Source: an uncultured Bacillota bacterium
GTDB taxonomy: Bacteria; Bacillota; Clostridia; Christensenellales; QAND01
Assembly (NCBI GenBank): GCA_905208455.1
Contig: CAJLPK010000090.1
Location: forward strand, 1-5,943
DNA: 5,943 nucleotides
Reading direction: 5' to 3'
Shown here piece by piece: positions 1 to 5,072 of the stretch; position 1 is the stretch's first letter; every line of letters starts with the position of its first letter. The notes beneath the pieces were generated by a model. It ran no database searches, was not told where the DNA came from, and saw nothing but the letters and a program-made list of their open reading frames with translations. Position numbers and translations under genes: made by a program.

Positions 1-363
1 CGCATGGGAAGGGCGGGCATCCCTGAGGCAGACGACGGGCCGACAGCAAAAGCCGGGGCTGAGCAGGGGCTGACTGCTAGGTGGAAGGAAAGAGAGGGGA
101 AAAACAAAGACCCTGCCTTGGGGCACAGGGCAAGCCTGGCGCAAGGGAAGGGCCGGAGGGTGCCGCCTGCTAGGCGGGGGGAAAGGCCGCATGGGAAGGG
201 CGGGCATCCCTGAGGCAGACGACGGGCCGACAGCAAAAGCCGAGGTGGGCAAGGGAGTGCCTGCCGGGGGGAAAGCAGGGAGAATGACAAAACAAAGGCC
301 CTGCCCTGGGGCGCAGGGCAAGCCTGGCGCAAGGGAAGGGCCGGATGGGGGCGCCTGCTAGGC
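1..363 (+). repeat. Tandem array A: ~95-bp GC-rich repeat, about four units
   Basis: No convincing gene lies left of the minus-strand gene. The stretch is a tandem array whose unit cores begin near 21, 116, 208 and 304, spaced 95, 92 and 96 bp. The clearest cores are 116-175 and 304-363, both 60 bp and nearly the same; 21-82 and 208-269 are a more diverged pair. Positions 1-55 and 188-242 are identical, so the array also has a two-unit period of about 188 bp, pointing to a duplication of a two-unit block. Cores start with a CCCTGGGG-like palindrome and end in a stem with a GCT loop (CCGCCT at 163-168 with AGGCGG at 172-177; GCCT at 353-356 with AGGC at 360-363). They align with the units upstream of the portal and scaffold genes. 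The last core contains the stop codon of the opposing gene. Confidence 0.85.
287..319 (-). terminator. Possible rho-independent terminator of the minus-strand gene
   Basis: Read on the minus strand, GCCCTG (319-314) can pair with CAGGGC at 308-303, or with a second CAGGGC at 303-298 that is followed directly by CTTTGTTTTGTC. It lies about 40-60 bases beyond the stop codon of the 358-690 gene, where a terminator would be expected. The stem is only 6 bp, the T-tract is interrupted, and the sequence belongs to the repeat unit (a similar one is near 101-130), so it may be a by-product of the repeat. Confidence 0.35.
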
Positions 364-690
364 AAGCAGGGCGTTGAGCGCATCCAAAAACGCTTTGGCG
401 TCTTTTGCGGCGCGGCCTTTGTATTGCACGATGTTTTCATTCGTGGTATGCCCCAGCAGGATATCACCGCCCGCCGGGCACCCCGGATAGAGAAACTTGA
501 TCATGCCGGTGCCATGGCCATAGCCGAAATCCTGAAACTTATGCTCGGCTTTTTCCAGGGTGGATACGGGCAAAACGGTTTCAGCCGGCAGCGCCATGAG
601 GACGTTGGGGTCGCGTTGGATGGTGACGGTTTGCTGGTCGGTATCCAGCGTGAGCGTGGCGCCGACGCAGGAAACGGAATAAGTTGCCAT
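358..690 (-). CDS. Small hypothetical protein, possible PH-like fold; moron-like cargo gene
   Basis: This encodes a soluble 110-residue protein with no signal peptide or membrane segment. The ATG at 690-688 was chosen because GGAGG (703-699) lies 8 bases upstream and a promoter sits just behind it; longer in-frame starts would pass through the promoter and antisense to the next gene. The N-terminal half alternates short beta-like strands (TLTLDTDQQTVTIQR, residues 12-26), then a glycine-rich turn (FGYGHGTG, 55-62), the strand MIKFLYPG, and an amphipathic C-terminal helix (KDAKAFLDALNALL, 96-109). Strands closed by a C-terminal helix resemble bacterial PH-like domains, but this is a guess from pattern only. 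It is transcribed against the head genes and stands apart from them, as host-altering cargo genes in prophages often do. Its last codons and stop lie inside a repeat core. Function is unknown. Confidence 0.82.
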   Translation of the reverse strand: MATYSVSCVGATLTLDTDQQTVTIQRDPNVLMALPAETVLPVSTLEKAEHKFQDFGYGHGTGMIKFLYPGCPAGGDILLGHTTNENIVQYKGRAAKDAKAFLDALNALLA

Positions 691-726
691 GGGAAATGCC
701 TCCAATTCAAAAGGGGATTTTTCTGC

Positions 727-755
727 ATTGTACCATTTTTGGAGGCACACCACAA
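727..755 (-). promoter_or_regulatory. Sigma-70-type promoter for the minus-strand gene
   Basis: On the minus strand, TTGTGG (755-750) and TACAAT (732-727) are separated by exactly 17 bases. The -10 box matches the consensus at 5 of 6 positions and the -35 box at 3 of 6. The predicted transcript would start near 720, giving a leader of about 30 bases that contains GGAGG at 703-699. This gives the minus-strand gene its own transcription, independent of late phage control. Confidence 0.6.
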
Positions 756-763
756 GGAAAACC

Positions 764-799
764 CCTGCGCAAAGCCGGAAGAAACGGGCTTTGCGGGGG
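764..799. promoter_or_regulatory. Inverted repeat between the divergent genes
   Basis: CGCAAAGCC (768-776) and GGCTTTGCG (787-795) form a perfect 9-bp stem with a 10-base loop; two mismatched or wobble positions further out are followed by more C-G pairs. On the minus strand the stem is followed by GGGGTTTTCC, so it could act as a terminator there, shielding the minus-strand gene from antisense read-through. On the plus strand there is no T-tract. It lies just upstream of the -35 box at 750-755 and about 65 bases before the plus-strand ribosome binding site, so an operator role is also possible. Confidence 0.5.
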
Positions 800-877
800 C
801 TGGAAAATGGATACCCCATGATACGGGGCCTACCCATAGAATACAGGAGAACAAGCGGACAAGGAGGGGACAAGGGC

Positions 878-1171
878 ATGGACGGAACCGAGACGCTGCT
901 GTTGTTTGCGGTGATGCTGTCGCTGTACGCTTCGGCCTGGGCGGCAGGGCTGGCCCAGGGGCTGAAACGAAATGGCGGCGCGGCGGGCACAGCCGAAAAA
1001 CCGAGCCGCCCTTCCCGAGAAGGGAAGGCCGGGCGGAAAAGAGACACACAGGAACAGGCCGGGAGCCCGCAGGCAAAGCCGCTGGCTGCAGCGCTGGACA
1101 ATTTGGCGGCCTATGGGACGGGACAGCAGCAGACAGAGGTAGAGGACAGGCACGAAGCCTGGGAAGGATGA
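878..1171 (+). CDS. Small single-pass membrane protein of the head module
   Basis: This encodes a 97-residue protein. The ATG at 878 follows AAGGAGGGG (861-869) at good spacing, so the longer reading frame beginning at 689 is not used. Residues 6-28 form one hydrophobic helix (LLLFAVMLSLYASAWAAGLA), followed by a basic residue pair (K30, R31), consistent with an N-out, C-in anchor. Residues 32-68 are a low-complexity, positively charged linker encoded by GC-rich DNA with repeat-like character, including a hairpin at 1009-1024 (CCCTTC-CCGA-GAAGGG). The tail, residues 72-87 (ALDNLAAYGTGQQQTE), recalls the 'NLLNYDGT..GQ'-type motif I associate with small proteins near the portal in Clostridia phages; this is from memory and unverified. 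It is followed by repeat array B and the portal gene. Function is unknown. Confidence 0.72.
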   Translation: MDGTETLLLFAVMLSLYASAWAAGLAQGLKRNGGAAGTAEKPSRPSREGKAGRKRDTQEQAGSPQAKPLAAALDNLAAYGTGQQQTEVEDRHEAWEG

Positions 1172-1175
1172 CCTT

Positions 1176-1620
1176 GGCCGGCAGGAGAAGGCGGCCCGCG
1201 GAACAGGGAGAAGGCAGGCATAAAGGCCCCCTTGGAGAGAAGGAGGGGCAGAGCCTGCGGCGAAAAGGCATATCCCCGGGGCAGGAGGCTTGGCCTGGCG
1301 GGAACTAGGGCCGGGCAAGGAAGCGCCCACTGGGCGGGAACTGAGAGGGGCTGCGGCGAAAAGGCGTATCCCCGGGGCACAAAGCATTGCCTGGCGGGAA
1401 CTAGGGCCGGGCAAGGAAGCGCCCACTGGGCCAAGGGAGAGATGGCCGAGGACAGCAGACAATCCCCGGGGCACAAAGCATGGCCTGGCAGGAACGTAGG
1501 GCCGGCAGAGGAAGCGCCCACTGGGCCAAGGGAGAGATGGCCGAGGACAGCGGACAATCCCCGGGGCACAAAGCATGGCCTGGCAGGAACTAGGGCCGGC
1601 AGAGGAAGCGCCCACTGGGC
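1176..1620 (+). repeat. Tandem array B: four clear and one degenerate ~95-bp repeat units
   Basis: The gap between the membrane-protein gene and the portal gene holds no convincing gene. Clear cores are 1274-1335, 1370-1431, 1464-1526 and 1559-1620 (62-63 bp), starting 96, 94 and 95 bp apart; a degenerate core lies near 1176-1238. Each clear core begins CCCCGGGGCA, carries a GCCTGGC-like arm that can pair with a GCCGGGC or GCCGGC arm about 10 bases on, and ends in GCCC-ACT-GGGC (extended to CGCCC-ACT-GGGCG in the first and last). The linkers 1432-1463 and 1527-1558 are 32 bp each and differ at one base; those before the first two clear cores share a different sequence (CTGCGGCGAAAAGGC). Because spacings include 94 and 95, no reading frame is kept through the array. 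The close similarity of units suggests recent expansion. Confidence 0.9.
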
Positions 1621-1635
1621 GGGAAGGGAAGAGAG

Positions 1636-3306
1636 ATGTTTACAGGAAACGGGACAAACCAGCGTGCCACGGGCGACGCAACCACAGAGACATGGCGGCG
1701 GTACGAACGCGGCGTAGCCTATCATGAGCGCAGCAACCTATATGCGCAGACCGACAAAAACCACCGGTATTTTGCAGGCGACCAATGGCGCGGCGCGTAT
1801 TTGGGCAGCATTTCGCCGGTGCGGTTCAACTTTATCAAGCCGACGGTGCTGTACAAGGTATCCACCGTGGCGCAGAACACGATGAGCCTGCACTACGAGC
1901 CCAACGCGTTTTCCATGCTGGCAGGGCAGGAAAACGGGCCGGCGGCCCGGCTATTTTTGCAGGCGGCAGAGAAGATCTGCCAGAAGCTGAACGGACACGC
2001 CTCCCGCATGTGGGAAAAAAACAAGATGGACACGGCGCTGTGGGACTGTGTGCTGGAGGCCGCGATTGCCGGCGACGCCTTTTTATACTTTTACGAAGAG
2101 GACGGCGAGGTGGTGTGTGAGCAGGTGGACACCACCAACGTGTACTTCGGCAACGAGAACGAGCGCGACCTGCAAAAGCAGCCGTATATCTTGATCGCAT
2201 TCCGCCAGACGGTAGAGCAGGTGCGGCGCGAGGCCAAGCAAAACGGCGTGCCCGAGGATCTATTGCGCCAGATTACCCCGGACAGCGATACCACGACCCA
2301 GGCGGGCGACGGCGCCAAGACAGAGGTGGAGACCGACGAGGACGGCGGCAAGTGCATGGTGGTGCTGGAACTTTCCAGAAAAACGCATAAGGACGGGCGC
2401 AGCTGTGTGGTTTCGCGCAAGAGCACGCGGTATGTGGAAATCCAGCCTGAACGCGACCAGGGGCATGCGATGTACCCGATGGCGCATATGGCATGGGAGC
2501 CCATCAAGGGATGCTGCCGCGGATACGGCGAGGTACGCTTTTTGATCGACAACCAGATCGAGGAGAACAAAAACCTGGCCAGGCGCGCGGTGGCGGTGAT
2601 GCAGAGCGCATACCCCAAGATGATTTACCGCACCGACGCCATCGGCGACCCGGAGGCGCTGTATAAGACGGGCGCGTCCATCGGGGTGAACGACATGAAC
2701 GCCCAGGACGTGCAGAACTATGTGCGGTATTTGAGCCCGGCCAGCACATCGCCGGACGCGCACACGCTGACCCAAGAGCTGCGGGAGGTGACGCGCAACC
2801 TGGCGGGCGCCAGCGAGGCGGCGTTGGGCGACATTGACCCGGAAAACGCCAGCGGCAAGGCCATTTTGGCGGTGCGTGACGCGGCGGCGGCCCCGCTGAG
2901 CCGGCAGGTCGCGGCGTACCGGCAGTTTGTAGAGGACATCGGGCGCGTTTGGTTTGATATGTGGGCGGCCTACAGCCCGGAGGGCAAGGCGGTACTGGTG
3001 ACGACAAGGGACGAGTGGGGACACGAGATACAGGCGGTGGAAATCATCCCGTATGAGGCGATGCAACGGCTGAAGGTGCATGTGAACGTCGACGTTTCGC
3101 CCAGCGATGCGTACAGCAAATACGCCGTGGAACAGAGCCTGGAAAACTGCCTGGCCAACGGCTTTATCACATTTGAAGAATACGTGGAGGCATTGCCGGC
3201 GGACAGCGCGGCCCCCAAGGGCAAGCTGGCGGAAATTTTGCAAAAGCGAAGGATGGCACAGCAGCCGGCCCTGACAGGCGGGGAGGGCATGGGCTATGAA
3301 ATGTAG
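1636..3306 (+). CDS. Phage portal protein
   Basis: This encodes a 556-residue portal protein, the ring at one capsid vertex through which DNA enters and leaves and on which head assembly starts. Visible hallmarks are an N-terminal block ending NHRYFAGDQW (residues 42-51), followed by RFNFIKPTVLYKV, and a long middle region with acidic turns. A C-terminal helical block includes GDIDPENASGKA (398-409) and runs into a long helix (LSRQVAAYRQFVEDIGRVWFD), as in the stem and wing helices of portals in Firmicutes and P22-like phages. The length is normal for the family. The ATG at 1636 gives an N-terminus of expected size, but the upstream sequence (AAGGGAAGAGAG) is only a weak Shine-Dalgarno match, unlike the neighbouring genes. 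The start lies 14 bases after the terminal hairpin of the last repeat unit (1609-1621). The zinc-ribbon gene overlaps the end, so the two are translationally linked. Confidence 0.9.
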   Translation: MFTGNGTNQRATGDATTETWRRYERGVAYHERSNLYAQTDKNHRYFAGDQWRGAYLGSISPVRFNFIKPTVLYKVSTVAQNTMSLHYEPNAFSMLAGQENGPAARLFLQAAEKICQKLNGHASRMWEKNKMDTALWDCVLEAAIAGDAFLYFYEEDGEVVCEQVDTTNVYFGNENERDLQKQPYILIAFRQTVEQVRREAKQNGVPEDLLRQITPDSDTTTQAGDGAKTEVETDEDGGKCMVVLELSRKTHKDGRSCVVSRKSTRYVEIQPERDQGHAMYPMAHMAWEPIKGCCRGYGEVRFLIDNQIEENKNLARRAVAVMQSAYPKMIYRTDAIGDPEALYKTGASIGVNDMNAQDVQNYVRYLSPASTSPDAHTLTQELREVTRNLAGASEAALGDIDPENASGKAILAVRDAAAAPLSRQVAAYRQFVEDIGRVWFDMWAAYSPEGKAVLVTTRDEWGHEIQAVEIIPYEAMQRLKVHVNVDVSPSDAYSKYAVEQSLENCLANGFITFEEYVEALPADSAAPKGKLAEILQKRRMAQQPALTGGEGMGYEM

Positions 3307-3493
3307 GCATTGCCAGCTGGTAGAAATGGCGAGGACACGGCGCGAGGGCGAGGTGGATGTATACCAATGCCCCAAATGCGGCGCAGTGCAGAGGATGACC
3401 TATCCGCAAAGGCTGCAGGCGCGCGCCGGGCAGGCCCCTGGTACGGCGCAGAAGGATGACGGGGCAAAGTATGCGCGGGGCGCTGAGACATGA
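3296..3493 (+). CDS. Small zinc-ribbon protein
   Basis: This encodes a 65-residue protein with two CxxC knuckles, CRHC (residues 3-6) and CPKC (25-28), separated by 18 residues: a typical four-cysteine zinc ribbon that would bind one zinc ion. The remaining residues, 36-65, are polar and probably flexible. Its ATG lies inside the last codons of the portal gene (11-bp overlap) with GGGAGG (3281-3286) upstream at suitable spacing, so it is co-translated with the portal. Small zinc-ribbon proteins next to the portal are familiar in Clostridia phages, but their role is not established. The cysteine pairs and overlap make the gene itself convincing; a nucleic-acid or protein-binding role is inference. 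Confidence 0.75.
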   Translation: MKCRHCQLVEMARTRREGEVDVYQCPKCGAVQRMTYPQRLQARAGQAPGTAQKDDGAKYARGAET

Positions 3494-4061
3494 CGGGCCA
3501 AATAGGAGGAAGGAAAGGCTTTGTTCGGGGGCGGAAGAAAGGGCAGCTCCCTGGGGAAAGCGCCGAACAGCGCGGCCCTGCTGCGGGGAAAAGGAGAACC
3601 GGCTTGCTCCGGGGCAGAGGAAACGGCAAGGCGCGGATGGAAGAGTTGGCAGAAACAACGGCCAGATAGGATGAAAGCGCGCGGCCTGGACGTGCCGGGG
3701 CAGAGGGAATGGCCAGGCGCGGATGGAAGAAACGGATGAAGCGGCGTGCACTGCGTGCGGGAAAATGGCAGAGCAGAGAGCCCGGGGCAGAAAAACGACG
3801 GAACAGGGAAGCGGCTACCAGGCAGGAGAAGGATGGCAGGGTACAGCAGCCTATCCCCGGGGCAGAGAGAATGGCTGGGCATGGAAGGATTGGCCGGACA
3901 GGGAAGCGGGCACAGCCCAAAACCAAGGGGTGCTGTTGCCTGTGGCCCTTTCCCGGGGTAGGGAGAATGGCTGGACACGAAACGAAGGGCCGGACAAGGA
4001 AGCGCCTACTAGGCGCCCCCGACGGGGGTAAAACGGGCCCGACAGGGTAAGGAGGAGCATC
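3494..4061 (+). repeat. Repeat array C: degenerate ~95-bp units between zinc-ribbon and scaffold genes
   Basis: This 568-bp gap has no well-supported gene. Cores recognisable by a CCGGGGCAGAG-like start lie near 3607, 3694, 3781-3823 (shortened to 43 bp), 3855-3917 and 3951-4014. The last two are the best preserved and start 96 bp apart. Terminal stems are GGGC-ACA-GCCC (3908-3918) and GCGCCT-ACT-AGGCGC (4002-4016). The units are more diverged than those before the portal, implying an older array or faster change. The series continues, still in steps of 105, 96 and 96 bp, into the scaffold coding sequence. A Shine-Dalgarno-like AGGAGG at 3504-3509 precedes a TTG at 3521, but the frame behind it (to 3739) is repeat-derived and I do not call it a gene. 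Confidence 0.75.
4002..4028 (+). promoter_or_regulatory. Two adjacent hairpins in the scaffold leader
   Basis: GCGCCT-ACT-AGGCGC (4002-4016) is a perfect 6-bp stem with a 3-base loop, the terminal hairpin of the last repeat unit. It is followed immediately by CCCCC-GAC-GGGGG (4016-4028), which shares one base with it, so the two compete at the boundary. A TAAAAC follows but no T-tract, so this is not a typical terminator. The scaffold ribosome binding site (AAGGAGG, 4049-4055) is 20 bases downstream. Possible roles are mRNA processing, protection from nucleases or translation control; none is shown by the sequence alone. Confidence 0.55.
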
Positions 4062-5039
4062 ATGATGCAGGAACAAACCGTATGGAACAACGGAGAAGGA
4101 CAGGCAGCGCCTGCGGAGCGCGGCGGAGAACCCGCGCGGCAAGGGGGAGCCTCCCCACAACGGAACACTGGCCGAGCACAAAATGCAGGGGCAGGCGGGA
4201 GAACGTTCGCTGGACATGGGAGGGCCGGGCAAAACGCAGCGGCCCATCCCCAGGGCAGGGAGAACGGCCGAGCGCAGAACGCAGGGCCGGGCATGGAACC
4301 GTCCACGGGACGGTACAGCCAAGAGGAGCTGCAAAGAGAGCTGGACCGCGTAGCGAAAAAGGAACGCGAGCGCGGACGGCGGCAGGCGCTCAAAGAACAG
4401 CAGGCCGCTGTACACGCACAAGGCGAAGCAGAGGGTGCGGCAGAGGCGCTTTCCCAAGAGGGCCAGGCGCGGCAGGACAGCGGGGACGCCCGGCTTGGCA
4501 GCCCACAGCTTGATGGCACGGAGATAGGCGGCCCGGACAGCGGGGGCGGCGCACAGGATGACCCGGCCGACCGTTTGGACGCCGAGCAGCAGCGCATGCT
4601 GGGGCACGCCATGGCGGACAAGGCCATTTTGGAGGGCGATGAGGCGGTGCAAAGGGGCATAGAACAGCTTTTGCTAAAGCAAGGGCCCTTAACGCCCCGG
4701 GAGGACGAGACGCTGTTTTGGCTGTTTAACCACGCATCGCTCAAGGCCTGTACGGAGGAGCTGACAAAGCGCGGCGTGGACGGGGAACGCATTGTCAAAG
4801 ACAAGGACTTTATCGCCTTTGCGGAGATGATGCGCAGCGATGTGCCGCTGCTGAAGGTATACGAGCAATACGCCCGCACCCGAGGGCAGAAGGCAAAGCC
4901 GGCCTCCACCGGCTCGGTGCAGGGCCAGGGGCCGGCAGGTGCGCCGTACTTTAGCCAAGACCAGGTACGGCACATGACGAGAAAGCAAGTCAAAAAACAC
5001 TACGACGAGATTGAAAAGAGCCGCCGCTTTTGGAGATAG
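4062..5039 (+). CDS. Phage head scaffolding protein with repeat-derived N-terminus
   Basis: This encodes a 325-residue scaffolding protein, which guides capsid subunits into a procapsid and is then lost or cleaved. Evidence: location directly before the major capsid gene, high charge, a helical coiled-coil-like stretch (residues 86-137, SQEELQRELDRVAKKERERG), and a C-terminal motif YFSQDQVRHMTRKQVKKHYDE (296-316) followed by FW. That motif matches the 'F..eqV..Ms..eV..nYd.I..S...W' tail typical of Firmicutes phage scaffolds and likely docks to the coat protein. Residues 168-275 are a second helical region. Residues 1-84 are Gly, Ala, Arg, Gln and Asn-rich, low in complexity and encoded by the intergenic repeat family; GRAQNAG occurs at 38-44 and 70-76. 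AAGGAGG at 4049-4055 serves either of two adjacent ATGs (4062 or 4065). No protease motif is visible. Confidence 0.85.
   Translation: MMQEQTVWNNGEGQAAPAERGGEPARQGGASPQRNTGRAQNAGAGGRTFAGHGRAGQNAAAHPQGRENGRAQNAGPGMEPSTGRYSQEELQRELDRVAKKERERGRRQALKEQQAAVHAQGEAEGAAEALSQEGQARQDSGDARLGSPQLDGTEIGGPDSGGGAQDDPADRLDAEQQRMLGHAMADKAILEGDEAVQRGIEQLLLKQGPLTPREDETLFWLFNHASLKACTEELTKRGVDGERIVKDKDFIAFAEMMRSDVPLLKVYEQYARTRGQKAKPASTGSVQGQGPAGAPYFSQDQVRHMTRKQVKKHYDEIEKSRRFWR
4152..4311 (+). repeat. Two repeat units inside the scaffold coding sequence
   Basis: Cores 4152-4215 and 4248-4311 (64 bp each) start 96 bp apart, the same step as in the noncoding arrays. The second aligns without gaps to 3951-4014 at about 45 of 64 bases, by hand count; the two coding units match each other at about 40 of 64. 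Terminal stems are GTTC-GCT-GGAC (4205-4215, one T-G wobble) and ACCGTCC-ACG-GGACGGT (4298-4314, 7 perfect pairs). A more degenerate unit at about 4056-4121 spans the start codon, with GCGC arms at 4107-4110 and 4118-4121. The spacing of 32 codons keeps the frame. Confidence 0.75.
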
Positions 5040-5072
5040 CGCGCGGCGCAAGCAAAAAGGAGAGAGACAACC

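Noticed and set aside
4..213. Open frame of 69 codons on the plus strand at the left end
   Set aside because: It runs through the repeat array, has no ribosome binding site, and its product is low-complexity Gly, Arg and Lys-rich sequence.
837..842. Possible plus-strand -10 box TAGAAT before the membrane-protein gene
   Set aside because: The matching -35 position (about 814-819) reads CCCCAT, a poor match, so I cannot support a promoter here.
424..1308. Plus-strand open frame of 294 codons overlapping the minus-strand gene
   Set aside because: It is antisense to the 358-690 gene, which has a promoter, GGAGG site and protein-like composition, and it ends in repeats.
1274..1620. CRISPR-like look: repeats with linkers of about 32-34 bp
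   Set aside because: The repeat part is 62-63 bp, too long for CRISPR, and the linkers are not unique: two differ at one base and two share a segment. Cores also differ from each other, and no cas gene is seen.
1232..1717. Open frame through array B into the portal gene
   Set aside because: It reads the repeats as low-complexity sequence and overlaps the start of the portal gene in another frame; unit steps of 94 and 95 bp show no frame is being kept.
2260..3375. Minus-strand open frame opposite the portal gene
   Set aside because: It is a shadow of the portal reading frame with His, Arg and Val-rich low-information sequence and no suitable ribosome binding site.
3521..3739. TTG-started frame of 72 codons after AGGAGG at 3504-3509
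   Set aside because: Spacing is long, the start is rare, and the product is repeat-derived sequence without recognisable features. A real small gene cannot be excluded.
3294..4652. Long minus-strand open frame of 452 codons
   Set aside because: GC-rich plus-strand sequence leaves few stops on the other strand. The product is Pro, Ser, Leu and Arg-rich without domains, and it lies opposite the scaffold gene and array C.
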